A stretch of 64,000 nucleotides of DNA from Sinomonas albida (lineage in GTDB: Bacteria; Actinomycetota; Actinomycetes; Actinomycetales; Micrococcaceae), in the NCBI RefSeq assembly GCF_004919045.1, contig NZ_SWDW01000012.1, positions 1-64,000 on the forward strand. The letters are read 5' to 3'. The position numbers were made by a program, and so were the translations under genes. Positions 42,489-51,611 of the stretch are shown here, in pieces. Within the stretch, counting starts at the first letter, position 1. Every line of letters starts with the position of its first letter. A model generated the notes under the pieces. That model did not search any database and was not told the DNA's origin. It worked only from the letters and a program-made list of their open reading frames with translations.

Positions 42489-43958
42489 TCACCAGGGGGA
42501 GGGCTTGTAGTCCTTCAGGAAGACCCCGTAGAGATCGGTGCCCTCTTCGCCGACCACGATCGGGTCGTACACCCGGGCCGCGCCGTCGACGAGGTCCAGA
42601 GGAGCGTGGAAGCCCTCGTCGGCGAGCCGGATCTTGGTGTAGTGCGGCCGCTCGTCCGTGATCCACCCGGTGTCCACGGCGGTCATCAGAATGCGGTCGG
42701 ACGTGAACATCTCCCCAGCGCTCGTGCGGGTGAGCATGTTGAGCGAGGCCTTCGCCATATTGGTGTGCGGGTGGCCCGGCCCCTTGTATTTCCGCCCGAA
42801 CTGCCCCTCCATCGCCGAGACGTTGACGATGTACTTGCGCCGCGCCGTCGAACGCTGCATGGCCCCTCTGAGGCGGCTGATGAGGAGGAAGGGCGCCGTG
42901 ACGTTGCACAGCTGGACCTCGAGCAGTTCAAGCGGATCCACCTGGTCCACGACCTGAGTCCATGAGTTGAACTTCGCGACGTCAGGCACAAGCCCTCCGG
43001 CGTCGATCGCGGTCCCCGCCTCGATGCGGTCCAGGGTCGTGGACCCCGTCGAGAGGGCGAGCGCCGTCACGGCGTCGGGTGCCAGGACGGGATGCCCGGT
43101 CACGCTGCCCGCAATCGAGAGGGGGTGGCGGTCATGCGCGTGGCCGAAGGTCAGTAGCTCCGGGCCGCCGTTCGACGCGAGCAGCTCGGCGGGCAGCGGT
43201 TCGTCCTCCGCCTCGGCGAGGGGGCGGTAGGCATTGGGCGAGCGGCGCACCGTCTGGGCTGCGTTGTTGATGATGATGTCGAGCGGGCCCTCGGCATTCA
43301 CGGAGTCGGCGAGGGCGATCACCTGGGACGGATCGCGGAGGTCGATGCCCACGATCCGCAGCCGGTGAAGCCAGTCAGCACTGTCCTCCATGGCCGCGAA
43401 CCGGCGCGCCGCGTCCTTGGGGAAGCGCGTCGTGATGGTCGTGTGTGCGCCGTCCCGCAGGAGCCGCAGCGCGATGTACATCCCGATCTTGGCCCGCCCG
43501 CCCGTGAGCAGCGCGCGCCGGCCGGTCAGGTCCGTCCGCGCGTCCCGCTTCGCGTGGCTGAACGCAGCGCAGTCCGGGCACAGCTGGTGGTAGAAAGCAT
43601 CGACCTGGGTGTAGGGCTGCTTGCAGATGTAGCAAGGCCGCGGCCGCAGGAGGTGCCCGGCGACTTCGCCCGTGGCCGAGGACGAGAGCTTGTTGCCCTT
43701 CGTCTCGTCGTCGATCCGATCCGGCGCCGCAGTGGCCGTCTGCGCGATGACGGCGCGGTCGGCGGCGGCCACGGCGTCCCGCTTCTGGTTCCGCGAGAAC
43801 CGGCGGTGTGCCTTGAACATCTTGCCGGTGGCGCGGCGCACGGCGACGAAGTCCGGGTGCTCCTCGTCGTACTCGTGGATTGTCTCGAGTACCTTGAGGC
43901 AGGCTTGGATCTCCTCCGGGGTCAAGGACCCCGGGGACGAAGGATCGGTGAAGCTCAT
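42489..43958 (-). CDS. SDR-fold protein with N-terminal zinc ribbon
   Basis: A 489-residue fusion. Residues 1 to about 100 are helical and charged. A zinc ribbon follows with Cys109, 112, 127 and 130 (CYICK...LCPDC). Then comes a Rossmann SDR domain from about 145 (ALLTGGRAKIGMYIALRLL, IINNAAQTV, IVNVSAMEG). The YxxxK motif reads TNMAK (399-403): Lys is kept but Tyr is Thr. This architecture is much longer than a normal SDR (about 250) and its function is not known to me. It is 11 bases upstream, on the same strand, of the end of glgC. Confidence 0.8.
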   Translation of the reverse strand: MSFTDPSSPGSLTPEEIQACLKVLETIHEYDEEHPDFVAVRRATGKMFKAHRRFSRNQKRDAVAAADRAVIAQTATAAPDRIDDETKGNKLSSSATGEVAGHLLRPRPCYICKQPYTQVDAFYHQLCPDCAAFSHAKRDARTDLTGRRALLTGGRAKIGMYIALRLLRDGAHTTITTRFPKDAARRFAAMEDSADWLHRLRIVGIDLRDPSQVIALADSVNAEGPLDIIINNAAQTVRRSPNAYRPLAEAEDEPLPAELLASNGGPELLTFGHAHDRHPLSIAGSVTGHPVLAPDAVTALALSTGSTTLDRIEAGTAIDAGGLVPDVAKFNSWTQVVDQVDPLELLEVQLCNVTAPFLLISRLRGAMQRSTARRKYIVNVSAMEGQFGRKYKGPGHPHTNMAKASLNMLTRTSAGEMFTSDRILMTAVDTGWITDERPHYTKIRLADEGFHAPLDLVDGAARVYDPIVVGEEGTDLYGVFLKDYKPSPW

Positions 43959-43969
43959 GGCCTCCTAGT

Positions 43970-45427
43970 CTACCGAGGCTGAGCGTCCGCCGCTTCCGAG
44001 GCGGACGACGGCGCCTCCTCACCAGAGCGTGCAGCATCCGTGAGCAGGGGGTCGCCGTGGGCAGGGGTGGTTCCGCTTCCCGAGATGACCGGGCGCGCGC
44101 CGTCGGCCGTCGACCCGACGCGGTCCTCGAAGTCCGCGGGGTGCTTGGAGGCCCAGGCAGCGGCGAGCTTCCGTTCGTCGTCGTCCGGCTCGGGCACGGT
44201 CTGGTCCTTGGCGAGAATCGTGATCCCGGAGTCCGTGACCTGGAAGCCGCGCTGCTTGTCGAGCTTGGGGTCGAGGCCGATCGTCGCACCCGGCGGCACT
44301 ACGACGTTCTTGTCGAGGATGGCGCGGTTCAGCACGGCCCCCTCGCCGACGAGGCACCCGTCCATGAGCACCGAGTCGAGGACGCGGGCGCCGGCGTTGA
44401 CGCGGACGTCGTTCGAGAGCACGGAGCCCTCGACGGAGCCTCCCGTCACGACAACGCCGCTCGAGACGATCGAATCGAGCGCAGATCCGACCCGCCCGCC
44501 GACGCCGCGCACGAACTTCGCGGGCGGCGAGATGCTCTGGCGCGTGTAGATGGGCCACTGCGAGTTGTACAGGTTGAAGACGGGCAGCGGCGAGATGAGG
44601 TCCATGTGGGCGTCGTAGAACGAGTCGATGGTGCCCACGTCGCGCCAGTACGTCCGGTCGCGTTCGGTCGATCCCGGGATCTCGTTCTTCGTGAAGTCGT
44701 ATACGCCGGCCTCGCCGCGCTGCACGAAGTGCGGCACGATGTCGCCACCCATGTCGTGCTTCGTGTCGAGGCGCTCGGCGTCGTGCTTGAGCGCCTCGAC
44801 GAGCGCGTCCGAGTCGAAGACGTAGTTGCCCATCGACGCGAGGAACTGGTCGGGTGCATCGGGGAGGCCGGGCGTGGTCGGGGGCTTCTCGACGAAGGCC
44901 GAGATCCGCGACGGATCCGCGGCGTCCGTTTCGATGACACCGAACTGGTTGGCCATCGTGAGCGGCTGGCGGACGGCGGCAACGGTTGCCTTGGCGCCCG
45001 AGGCGACATGCGCCTCCACCATCTGGGAGAAGTCCATGCGGTAGACGTGGTCCGCGCCGACCACTACGACGATGTCCGGCTTCTCGTCCTTGATGAGGTT
45101 GAGCGACTGGTAGATGGCGTTCGCGCTGCCGAGGAACCAGCTCTTCCCCACGCGCTGCTGGGCGGGGACCGAAGCGACGTAGTTCTGCAGGAGCGTCGAG
45201 AGGCGCCAGGTCTCCGAGATGTGCCGGTCCAGGCTGTGGGACTTGTACTGGGTCAGGACGACGATGTGCCGGTATCCCGAGTTCACCAGATTGGACAGGG
45301 CGAAATCGATGAGCCTGTAGGCCCCGGCAAACGGAACGGCCGGCTTCGCCCGGTCCGCCGTGAGCGGCATGAGCCGCTTGCCCTCCCCACCGGCCAAGAC
45401 GATAGCCAACACTCTCTTCGGCGCCAT
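43970..45427 (-). CDS. glgC: glucose-1-phosphate adenylyltransferase
   Basis: A 485-residue enzyme making ADP-glucose for glycogen. It shows the nucleotide motif [56 protein letters not shown] and the C-terminal left-handed beta-helix repeats ([32 protein letters not shown]). About 70 extra disordered residues extend the C-terminus beyond the usual 410-430. The ATG at 45427 is the family start; the frame continues 17 codons upstream. It diverges from glgA over 110 bp. Confidence 0.95.
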   Translation of the reverse strand: MAPKRVLAIVLAGGEGKRLMPLTADRAKPAVPFAGAYRLIDFALSNLVNSGYRHIVVLTQYKSHSLDRHISETWRLSTLLQNYVASVPAQQRVGKSWFLGSANAIYQSLNLIKDEKPDIVVVVGADHVYRMDFSQMVEAHVASGAKATVAAVRQPLTMANQFGVIETDAADPSRISAFVEKPPTTPGLPDAPDQFLASMGNYVFDSDALVEALKHDAERLDTKHDMGGDIVPHFVQRGEAGVYDFTKNEIPGSTERDRTYWRDVGTIDSFYDAHMDLISPLPVFNLYNSQWPIYTRQSISPPAKFVRGVGGRVGSALDSIVSSGVVVTGGSVEGSVLSNDVRVNAGARVLDSVLMDGCLVGEGAVLNRAILDKNVVVPPGATIGLDPKLDKQRGFQVTDSGITILAKDQTVPEPDDDERKLAAAWASKHPADFEDRVGSTADGARPVISGSGTTPAHGDPLLTDAARSGEEAPSSASEAADAQPR

Positions 45428-45537
45428 GGCGCAACCCCCGTCTTCCGTGTTCCGGTCAGGTGCGGCTCCATCCGACATTGGAGGAAGCCTCGGGGTTCAC
45501 ACTAGAACACCTCCCGGGCAGCGACTACGTTGGTGCC

Positions 45538-46740
45538 GTGCGAATTGACATTGTGACCAAGGAATTCCCTCCGGAGATCTACGGCGGTGCCGGGGTGCAC
45601 GTCGCTGAGCTCAGCAAGGTTCTCGCGCGTGAGGTGGACCTGCGGGTCCACGCTTTCGGCGCGCCGCGCGAGGCGACGGTCGACGGCGCGTCCGTCACCT
45701 CCCACCAGGTCCCGTCCCAGCTCGCGGGCGCCAACGCCGCGCTCCAGACGCTCGGCATCGACGTCGACATCGTGCCCGAGGTGTCGGGCGCCGACGTCGT
45801 CCATTCGCACACGTGGTACGCGAATATGGCCGGCCACGTCTCATCGATCCTGTACGGGATCCCCCACGTCCTGAGTGCCCACAGCCTCGAGCCGCTCCGC
45901 CCGTGGAAGGCGGAGCAGCTCGGAGGCGGCTATCGCCTCTCGTCGTGGGTCGAGAAGACGGCGTACGAGGCCGCCGCGGCCATCATCGCCGTCTCGCACG
46001 GCATGCGGGACGACATTCTGCGCTGCTATCCCGGCGTGGACCCCGCGAAGGTGCAGGTGGTCCACAACGGAATCGACGTCTCGCGCTGGGGCCGTGACGA
46101 GGGCACGGACCTCATCCGGGCCCTCGGGATCGACCCGGAGAAGCCCTCGGTGGTGTTCGTGGGCCGCAACACGCGCCAGAAGGGCGTCCCGTACCTTCTC
46201 CGCGCGGCGGCGAAGCTTCCGGCCGACGTCCAGCTCGTCCTGTGCCTCGGGGCGGCGGACACGCCCGAGCTCGCCCGGGAGACCGCGGCCCTCATCGATG
46301 GCCTCAAGGCTGAGCGCGAGGGCGTCGTCCTCATCGAGCGCATGCTCCCGCGTGCCGAGCTCATCCAGGTCCTGAGCCACGCGACCGCGTTCGCGTGCCC
46401 GAGCATCTACGAGCCGCTCGGCATCGTGAACCTGGAGGCCATGGCGTGCGGCGCGGCGGTCGTCGCGACGGCCACGGGCGGGATCCCCGAAGTCGTTGAC
46501 CATGGCTCGACGGGCCTGCTCGTGCCGATCGAGCAGGTGAGCGACGGGACCGGCACTCCGCTGGATCCCGACAAGTTCGTCACCGACTTCGCGGCGGCTC
46601 TCACCGAGGTCGTGTCGGATCCGGCGCGGGCGCGCGAGATGGGGGAGGCCGGGCGCGTGCGCGCCGAGCAGAACTTCTCGTGGGACACGATCGGCCAAGC
46701 GACCCTCGACGTGTACAGCTCGGTCCTCGCCGAGGGCTGA
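45538..46740 (+). CDS. glgA: glycogen synthase (GT4, actinobacterial GlgA/GlgM type)
   Basis: A 400-residue glycosyltransferase of the GT4 fold, shorter than enteric GT5 GlgA and typical of actinobacteria, where this enzyme may make maltose-1-phosphate (GlgM) or elongate alpha-glucan. Motifs are VTKEFPPEIYGGAGVHV, VHSHTWYANMAG, FVGRNTRQKGVPYLL and SIYEPLGIVNLEAMACG with the E-x7-E catalytic pair. The GTG at 45538 is six bases after a TACGTT box and has no ribosome site, so it is probably leaderless. Confidence 0.92.
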   Translation: MRIDIVTKEFPPEIYGGAGVHVAELSKVLAREVDLRVHAFGAPREATVDGASVTSHQVPSQLAGANAALQTLGIDVDIVPEVSGADVVHSHTWYANMAGHVSSILYGIPHVLSAHSLEPLRPWKAEQLGGGYRLSSWVEKTAYEAAAAIIAVSHGMRDDILRCYPGVDPAKVQVVHNGIDVSRWGRDEGTDLIRALGIDPEKPSVVFVGRNTRQKGVPYLLRAAAKLPADVQLVLCLGAADTPELARETAALIDGLKAEREGVVLIERMLPRAELIQVLSHATAFACPSIYEPLGIVNLEAMACGAAVVATATGGIPEVVDHGSTGLLVPIEQVSDGTGTPLDPDKFVTDFAAALTEVVSDPARAREMGEAGRVRAEQNFSWDTIGQATLDVYSSVLAEG

Positions 46741-46754
46741 GACCGGGCCAGCGG

Positions 46755-46799
46755 ACGACGGCGGCGAGGCACCCGCGCAGGGTGCCTCGCCGTCGTCGT
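46755..46799. terminator. bidirectional terminator between glgA and hsp20
   Basis: A 20-bp stem with one wobble (46755-46774 with 46780-46799) encloses a 5-base loop. The inner arms are GGCGAGGCACCC and GGGTGCCTCGCC. It lies between two convergent genes and can serve both. Confidence 0.85.
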
Positions 46800-46828
46800 T
46801 CGTCGCGCGAGCCGGTCGGATGAGCTGA

Positions 46829-47278
46829 CTAGTCGCGGCTCACGTTGACCTTCGTCGGCCCCGGGCCGCTCTCGGGCGCGGACGGGACGCGGACTTCGAG
46901 CACGCCGTCCTTGTAGCTTGCCCGGATGTCCTCCTGCCGCGCGCCCCGCGGGAGCTGGACACTGCGGGAGAACGAGCCGTACCGGAAATCGGAGCGGTAG
47001 CCCTCCTTGGCCGCATTCTCAGGGTTCTCCTGACGCTCGGCGCGGATGTTCAGTTCGCCCTCGCTGACAGTCACGTCGACGTCCTTGTCGGGGTCGACTC
47101 CGGGCAGCTCGGCCCGCACTACGAGGTCGTCCCCATCGCGGAACTCCTCGACGCGCAGCCAGCCGGTGTCCCAGTCGCCCTCCATGAAGCGGCGGACGTG
47201 TTCAGGGAGTCCGAAGCGGCGGAACGGCGGCGGGACCGGCATGTCCCAAGGCCCACGGCGGGCCCATCCATCACCCAT
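46829..47278 (-). CDS. Hsp20/alpha-crystallin small heat-shock protein
   Basis: A 149-residue ATP-independent chaperone. The alpha-crystallin domain spans about residues 45-140, with DLVVRAELPGVDPDKDVDVTV, LNIRAERQ, GSFSRSVQLPRG and the C-terminal strand KDGVLEVRVP. The N-terminal part is Pro/Arg-rich. The ATG at 47278 has GGAGGATGCC just upstream. I do not see a clear HspR (HAIR) site in the 120 bp upstream. Confidence 0.93.
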   Translation of the reverse strand: MGDGWARRGPWDMPVPPPFRRFGLPEHVRRFMEGDWDTGWLRVEEFRDGDDLVVRAELPGVDPDKDVDVTVSEGELNIRAERQENPENAAKEGYRSDFRYGSFSRSVQLPRGARQEDIRASYKDGVLEVRVPSAPESGPGPTKVNVSRD

Positions 47279-47399
47279 GGCATCCTCCTCGAGGTGTGCC
47301 CAGCCCCGTGGCCGGGCCCTGCCCTCAGGCTAGACCCCGGCCACAGGGGCGTGGAAGGCTCGTCGCGGCGGCTCTGAGCGAACACGTCAGTGGATGGGC

Positions 47400-49490
47400 T
47401 TAGCCCTTGGCCTTCGCGGTCCTGGCCTGCTTCTCGCGCCGAGGCTCGGCTCCGGCCGCCCGGAGCGCCGCGTAGTACTCCGCGGCCTCGTCCTGCCGTT
47501 CGGCCTCGCCGCCGGTCGCGATCGGCGCGCGGACGTGTTCGGGACCGTAGCCGAAGGCATCGACGAGGTCGAGGGCGTGCGGACGGAGCCGCGCGAGGAG
47601 GCGGTTGATGTACTCGCCCACGGTGCGGCCCCGCTGCATGCTGAGGCGGCCGTTCATGAGGTACCACGAGAGGTGCTTCTCGATGAGCGTGAGGCCGAAC
47701 AGGTCCCGCAGCCACGTGAGGACCTTCTTGGTCCCGGGGTCCTCGACCCCGGCGAGCGCCTCGGTGAACGCCTCCCACTGGAGGAGCTCGGCATGCGCGT
47801 ACGCGGCCTCGATGAGCTCGTTCTGGTGGGCATTGAAGCGAGCCGCGGCCTCAGCCTGGGGGAGCCTGTTGGCGCCGTGCAGCGCCTGCGCTGTCTGCGC
47901 GACCATCGTCTGGACCCGGTCCGCGAGGAGCAGCCGTTGGGTGTCCTCGTCGCGCAGTGCGAGGGCCGCCCGCTGGGCCCGGCCGCTGTCGCGGACGAAC
48001 TGGGCCACTGCCCCGAGACCCGTCTTGTAGGCCACGCCGGCGGCCTGGCCGAGCGCGAACTTCGCGAGCGCCCCGACGCCCATGCCCCGGAACTCCTTGG
48101 CGTAGTCGTTGAGGAGCCGCTTGGCGACGAGCTGGAGGAGCACGTTGTTGTCGCCCTCGAACGTCACGTAGATGTCGAGGTCGGCCCGCAGCGAGGCGAA
48201 GCGGTTCTCCATGATGAAGCCCGCGCCACCGCAGGCCTCGCGGCACTCCTGCAGGATGTCGAGCGCGTTCCACGTCGCGAGCGGCTTGAGCGCGGCGGCG
48301 AGCGTCTCGAGATCCTGGCGGTCCTTGTCCGTATCCGCGCGGCCGGAGAACACGCCGTCGAACTTCTCCAGGAGCTGTTCGTGCGCGAAGTTCATGGCGT
48401 AGACGGTCGCGAGCCGGGGGAGCAGGCGGCGCTGGTGGCGCTGGTAGTCGAGCAGCACTTCCTCGGCCGTCTCCGAGGACGCATTGAACTGCCGCCGCTC
48501 GGACGCGTAGTGGATCGCCGCGGACAGGGCGAGCTTCGAGGCGGCCGTCGCGGCGCCGTCGAGCGAGACGCGTCCCTGCACGAGCGTGCCGAGCATGGTG
48601 AAGAAGCGGCGGCCGGGGCTCGCGATCGGAGAGGAGTAGGTGCCGTCCGCGGCGACCGAGCCGTAGCGGTTGAGCAGGTTCGTGCGGGGCACGCGGACGT
48701 GGTCGAAGTGGAGCCGGCCGTTGTCGATGCCGTTGAGTCCGCCCTTGACCCCGTCGTCCTGACCGCCAACTCCGGGAAGGAAGTCCTTCGTGTCGGGATC
48801 ACGGAGGGGCACGTAGAGCGCATGGACGCCATGGTTGACGCCCTTCGTGATGAGCTGCGCGAAGACCACGGCTGCGAGGCCGTCCTTGGCAGCGTTGCCG
48901 ATGAATTCCTTCCACGCCGCCTTGAACGGCGTGTGGATCACGAACTCCTCGGTCTCGGGATCGTACGTTGCGGTCGTCGCGATGCTGGCCACGTCCGAAC
49001 CGTGGCCGATCTCCGTCATCGCGAAGCAGCCGGGCACGTCCAGCGACATGATGCCGGGGAGCCACTTGGCGTGGTGCTCCTCGGTGCCCAGGTGCAGGAC
49101 CGCCGCACCGAACAGTCCCCACTGGACGCCGGCCTTGATCTGCAGCGAAGGATCCGCCGTGACCAGTTCCTCGAAGCCCGCGATGTTGCCGCCGTGGTCC
49201 TCGTCGCCGCCAAGCTCCTTCGGGAAGGCACGGTGGACCGCCTTGTGGTCCACGAGGTACTTGAGCTGGCCGAAGACGCGCTCGCGGTGCTCGTGGTGCG
49301 TGAGTCCCTCGAGCTTGTGCAGCTCCGCGTTGCCGGCGAGCGCGCGGGCCACGCGGCGCGTCTCCGCCCACGTGCCCAGGAGCTGGTCGCTCAGGGCTGC
49401 CACGTCGACGCGCACGTCATCGGCGGTCTCGGTGGGATCCTCGGCGAGATCTGCCGCGGAGTCGGTGGCGCCGGGGGCGAGTTCTGTCAT
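47400..49490 (-). CDS. acyl-CoA dehydrogenase/oxidase family protein
   Basis: A 696-residue flavoprotein, longer than ordinary acyl-CoA dehydrogenases (about 380) and closer to acyl-CoA oxidase-like enzymes. Marks are CFAMTEIGHGSDVASIATTATYD, RRQFNAS and ECREACGGAGFIMENR with YVTFEGDNNVLLQLVAKRLL. It would introduce the double bond at the start of beta-oxidation. The ATG at 49490 overlaps the tetR stop by four bases, so the regulator and enzyme are one operon. Confidence 0.9.
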   Translation of the reverse strand: MTELAPGATDSAADLAEDPTETADDVRVDVAALSDQLLGTWAETRRVARALAGNAELHKLEGLTHHEHRERVFGQLKYLVDHKAVHRAFPKELGGDEDHGGNIAGFEELVTADPSLQIKAGVQWGLFGAAVLHLGTEEHHAKWLPGIMSLDVPGCFAMTEIGHGSDVASIATTATYDPETEEFVIHTPFKAAWKEFIGNAAKDGLAAVVFAQLITKGVNHGVHALYVPLRDPDTKDFLPGVGGQDDGVKGGLNGIDNGRLHFDHVRVPRTNLLNRYGSVAADGTYSSPIASPGRRFFTMLGTLVQGRVSLDGAATAASKLALSAAIHYASERRQFNASSETAEEVLLDYQRHQRRLLPRLATVYAMNFAHEQLLEKFDGVFSGRADTDKDRQDLETLAAALKPLATWNALDILQECREACGGAGFIMENRFASLRADLDIYVTFEGDNNVLLQLVAKRLLNDYAKEFRGMGVGALAKFALGQAAGVAYKTGLGAVAQFVRDSGRAQRAALALRDEDTQRLLLADRVQTMVAQTAQALHGANRLPQAEAAARFNAHQNELIEAAYAHAELLQWEAFTEALAGVEDPGTKKVLTWLRDLFGLTLIEKHLSWYLMNGRLSMQRGRTVGEYINRLLARLRPHALDLVDAFGYGPEHVRAPIATGGEAERQDEAAEYYAALRAAGAEPRREKQARTAKAKG

Positions 49491-50209
49491 GGCGTCTCCT
49501 TGCTCGAATTCGGGGTGTCTGATTCGGCGACGATGCCGGCGAAGAGCCAATCGGCGATCATCGCGGCCATCGCGTCGAGGGTGGGCTTGGAAGGCGTTTC
49601 CGGGGCTTCGAGCCAGCGCTCGCCAGCGGCGCGGACCAGGCCCATCGCCGCCGTGGGCCAGTAGAGGATCGTGGCGTGGCGCCCGGGGGAGAGGAGGCGC
49701 TGCATGGGCTCCTCGATCATGCTGCCGACGGCGTCGAAGAAGGTCCCGAACGCCGCGCCGGCTTCGGCGTCTGCGGGGCCGCCGGACGGGACTCGCGTCA
49801 CGAACTCATACACGTGGGGTGAGCTCGCCGCCATTCCGAGGTAGGCGGCGACCATTGCGCGGATCCCCTCATGCGGCGTCTGTGCCGCCCGGGCTGCCTC
49901 GCCGATCCGGGTCTGCATCTGTGCGAGCACGAGTTCCCCCATTGCGGCCTGGAGGCCCGCCTTGTCCCCGAAGTAGCGGTAGAAGACGGACTTGGAGGTT
50001 CCGGCGGCGGCCGCAATGTCCTCCATGGGGACCTCGGAGCCCAGGCGGTGGACCGCTCGGCGCGCCAAGCGGATGAGCTCCGTGCGCCGCTCCTCGCGAT
50101 GGGTCGCCCAGCGGGCGGTGCGGCCATCGACGGGCGCCGCCGTGGCGCCGTCGTGCGCTGGAAGCTCGGGTGCGCGCGCCGCTTGGCGCGCCGCTCGGGG
50201 GAGGTTCAC
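49487..50209 (-). CDS. TetR family regulator of fatty-acid genes
   Basis: A 240-residue repressor with an N-terminal helix-turn-helix (VPMEDIAAAAGTSKSVFYRYFGDKAGL) at about 60-90 and a ligand domain to the end. A GTG start at 50209 abuts the palindromic operator at 50210-50240, so binding would block both its own and the divergent transcript. It is co-transcribed with the acyl-CoA dehydrogenase gene and faces a thiolase operon; an acyl-CoA ligand, as in FadR/FasR-type regulators, is likely. Confidence 0.9.
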   Translation of the reverse strand: MNLPRAARQAARAPELPAHDGATAAPVDGRTARWATHREERRTELIRLARRAVHRLGSEVPMEDIAAAAGTSKSVFYRYFGDKAGLQAAMGELVLAQMQTRIGEAARAAQTPHEGIRAMVAAYLGMAASSPHVYEFVTRVPSGGPADAEAGAAFGTFFDAVGSMIEEPMQRLLSPGRHATILYWPTAAMGLVRAAGERWLEAPETPSKPTLDAMAAMIADWLFAGIVAESDTPNSSKETP

Positions 50210-50240
50210 GATACCCAGCGTATCAGGTACGCTTGGTATC
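50210..50240. promoter_or_regulatory. TetR operator, 31-bp palindrome
   Basis: GATACCCAGCGTA (50210-50222) and TACGCTTGGTATC (50228-50240) are reverse complements with one mismatch around a 5-bp centre. It lies at the tetR start codon and 57 bp before the thiolase gene. Confidence 0.85.
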
Positions 50241-50296
50241 GGTAACTCAGCTCACATCAGCGGCCGGGCGCGCGCCCGGCCCACGTATACGGAGGC

Positions 50297-51601
50297 ATGA
50301 TGTCCACTGTGCGCAAGGCCGTCGTCGTCGGCGGCAACCGCATCCCGTTCGCCCGATCGAACGGTGCCTATGCGATGAGTTCGAACCTGGACATGCTGAC
50401 GGCCGCGCTCGACGGGCTCGTGGCCCGGTATGGGCTCCAGGATGAGCGCATCGGCGAGCTCGCCGCGGGCGCAGTGCTCAAGCACTCCCGCGACTTCAAC
50501 CTCACCCGCGAGGCCGTGCTCGGCTCCTCCCTGTCCCCGGAGACTCCGGCGTACGACGTCCAGCAGGCCTGCGCGACCGGCCTCGAGACCGTCCTCGGCC
50601 TCTCCGACAAGATCAAGCTCGGGCGCATCGAATCCGCGATCGCGGGCGGGGTCGACAGCGCCTCCGACGCGCCGATCGTGGTCAGCGAGGGCCTGCGCCA
50701 CGCGCTCCTCGAGCTCAACCGGGCCAAGACCCTCCAGCAGAAGCTGAAGGCCGTCTCCAAGATCCGGCCCAAAGACGTGACTCCAGTCGCGCCCGGCACG
50801 AACGAGCCGCGCACCGGCCTCTCCATGGGGGAGCATCAGGCCCTCACCACAGTGCAGTGGAACGTCACGCGCGAGGCGCAGGACGAGCTCGCGCTCGCGA
50901 GCCACCGCAACCTCGCCGAGGCTTACGAGCGTGGCTTCTTCGACGATCTCGTGACCCCGTACCGAGGCCTCACGCGGGACAGCAACCTGCGCGCCGACAC
51001 GTCGCTCGAGAAGCTGGCGAAGCTCAAGACCGTGTTCGGGCGGCAGCTCGGGGATCGCGCCACGATGACGGCGGGGAACTCGACCCCGCTCACCGACGGC
51101 GCCTCGACCGTCCTGCTGGCGTCGGAGGACTGGGCGCAGTCGCGGGACCTGCCCATCCTCGCGGACGTCGTGGATGGAGAGGCAGCAGCGGTGGACTTCG
51201 TGCACGGCAAGGACGGGCTGCTCATGGCTCCCGTGTTTGCCGTTGCGCGGCTCCTCGGGCGGCTTGGGCTCACGTTCGAGGACATCGACTACTTCGAGAT
51301 CCACGAGGCGTTCGCCGGAACCGTGCTCTCGCACCTCGCGGCGTGGGAGGACGAGGAGTTCTGCCGTGAGCGGCTCGGGCTCGACGGTGCGCTCGGCAAG
51401 GTCGACCGCGCCAAGCTCAACGTCAACGGTTCGTCCCTCGCCGCCGGGCACCCGTTTGCGGCGACGGGCGGACGAATCGTGGCCTCGCTCGCGAAGCAGC
51501 TGCACGAGCGGGGCGAGGTCGACGGGCGCCCGGCCCGCGGCCTCATCTCGGTGTGCGCGGCCGGTGGCCTGGGCGTCGCCGCGGTGCTCGAGGCTCGCTG
51601 A
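50297..51601 (+). CDS. acetyl-CoA acyltransferase (thiolase)
   Basis: A 434-residue thiolase, FadI-like in length. The nucleophile Cys lies in VQQACATGLE, followed by EIHEAFAG, AAGHPFAATGGR and the second Cys in ISVCAAGGLG. All catalytic residues are present, unlike the thiolase-like protein at 9304. It leads a three-gene operon with FabG4-like and MaoC genes under the TetR operator. Two Met codons are adjacent; the ATG at 50297 is preceded by GGAGG. Confidence 0.93.
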   Translation: MMSTVRKAVVVGGNRIPFARSNGAYAMSSNLDMLTAALDGLVARYGLQDERIGELAAGAVLKHSRDFNLTREAVLGSSLSPETPAYDVQQACATGLETVLGLSDKIKLGRIESAIAGGVDSASDAPIVVSEGLRHALLELNRAKTLQQKLKAVSKIRPKDVTPVAPGTNEPRTGLSMGEHQALTTVQWNVTREAQDELALASHRNLAEAYERGFFDDLVTPYRGLTRDSNLRADTSLEKLAKLKTVFGRQLGDRATMTAGNSTPLTDGASTVLLASEDWAQSRDLPILADVVDGEAAAVDFVHGKDGLLMAPVFAVARLLGRLGLTFEDIDYFEIHEAFAGTVLSHLAAWEDEEFCRERLGLDGALGKVDRAKLNVNGSSLAAGHPFAATGGRIVASLAKQLHERGEVDGRPARGLISVCAAGGLGVAAVLEAR

Positions 51602-51611
51602 GGGGGACGGC

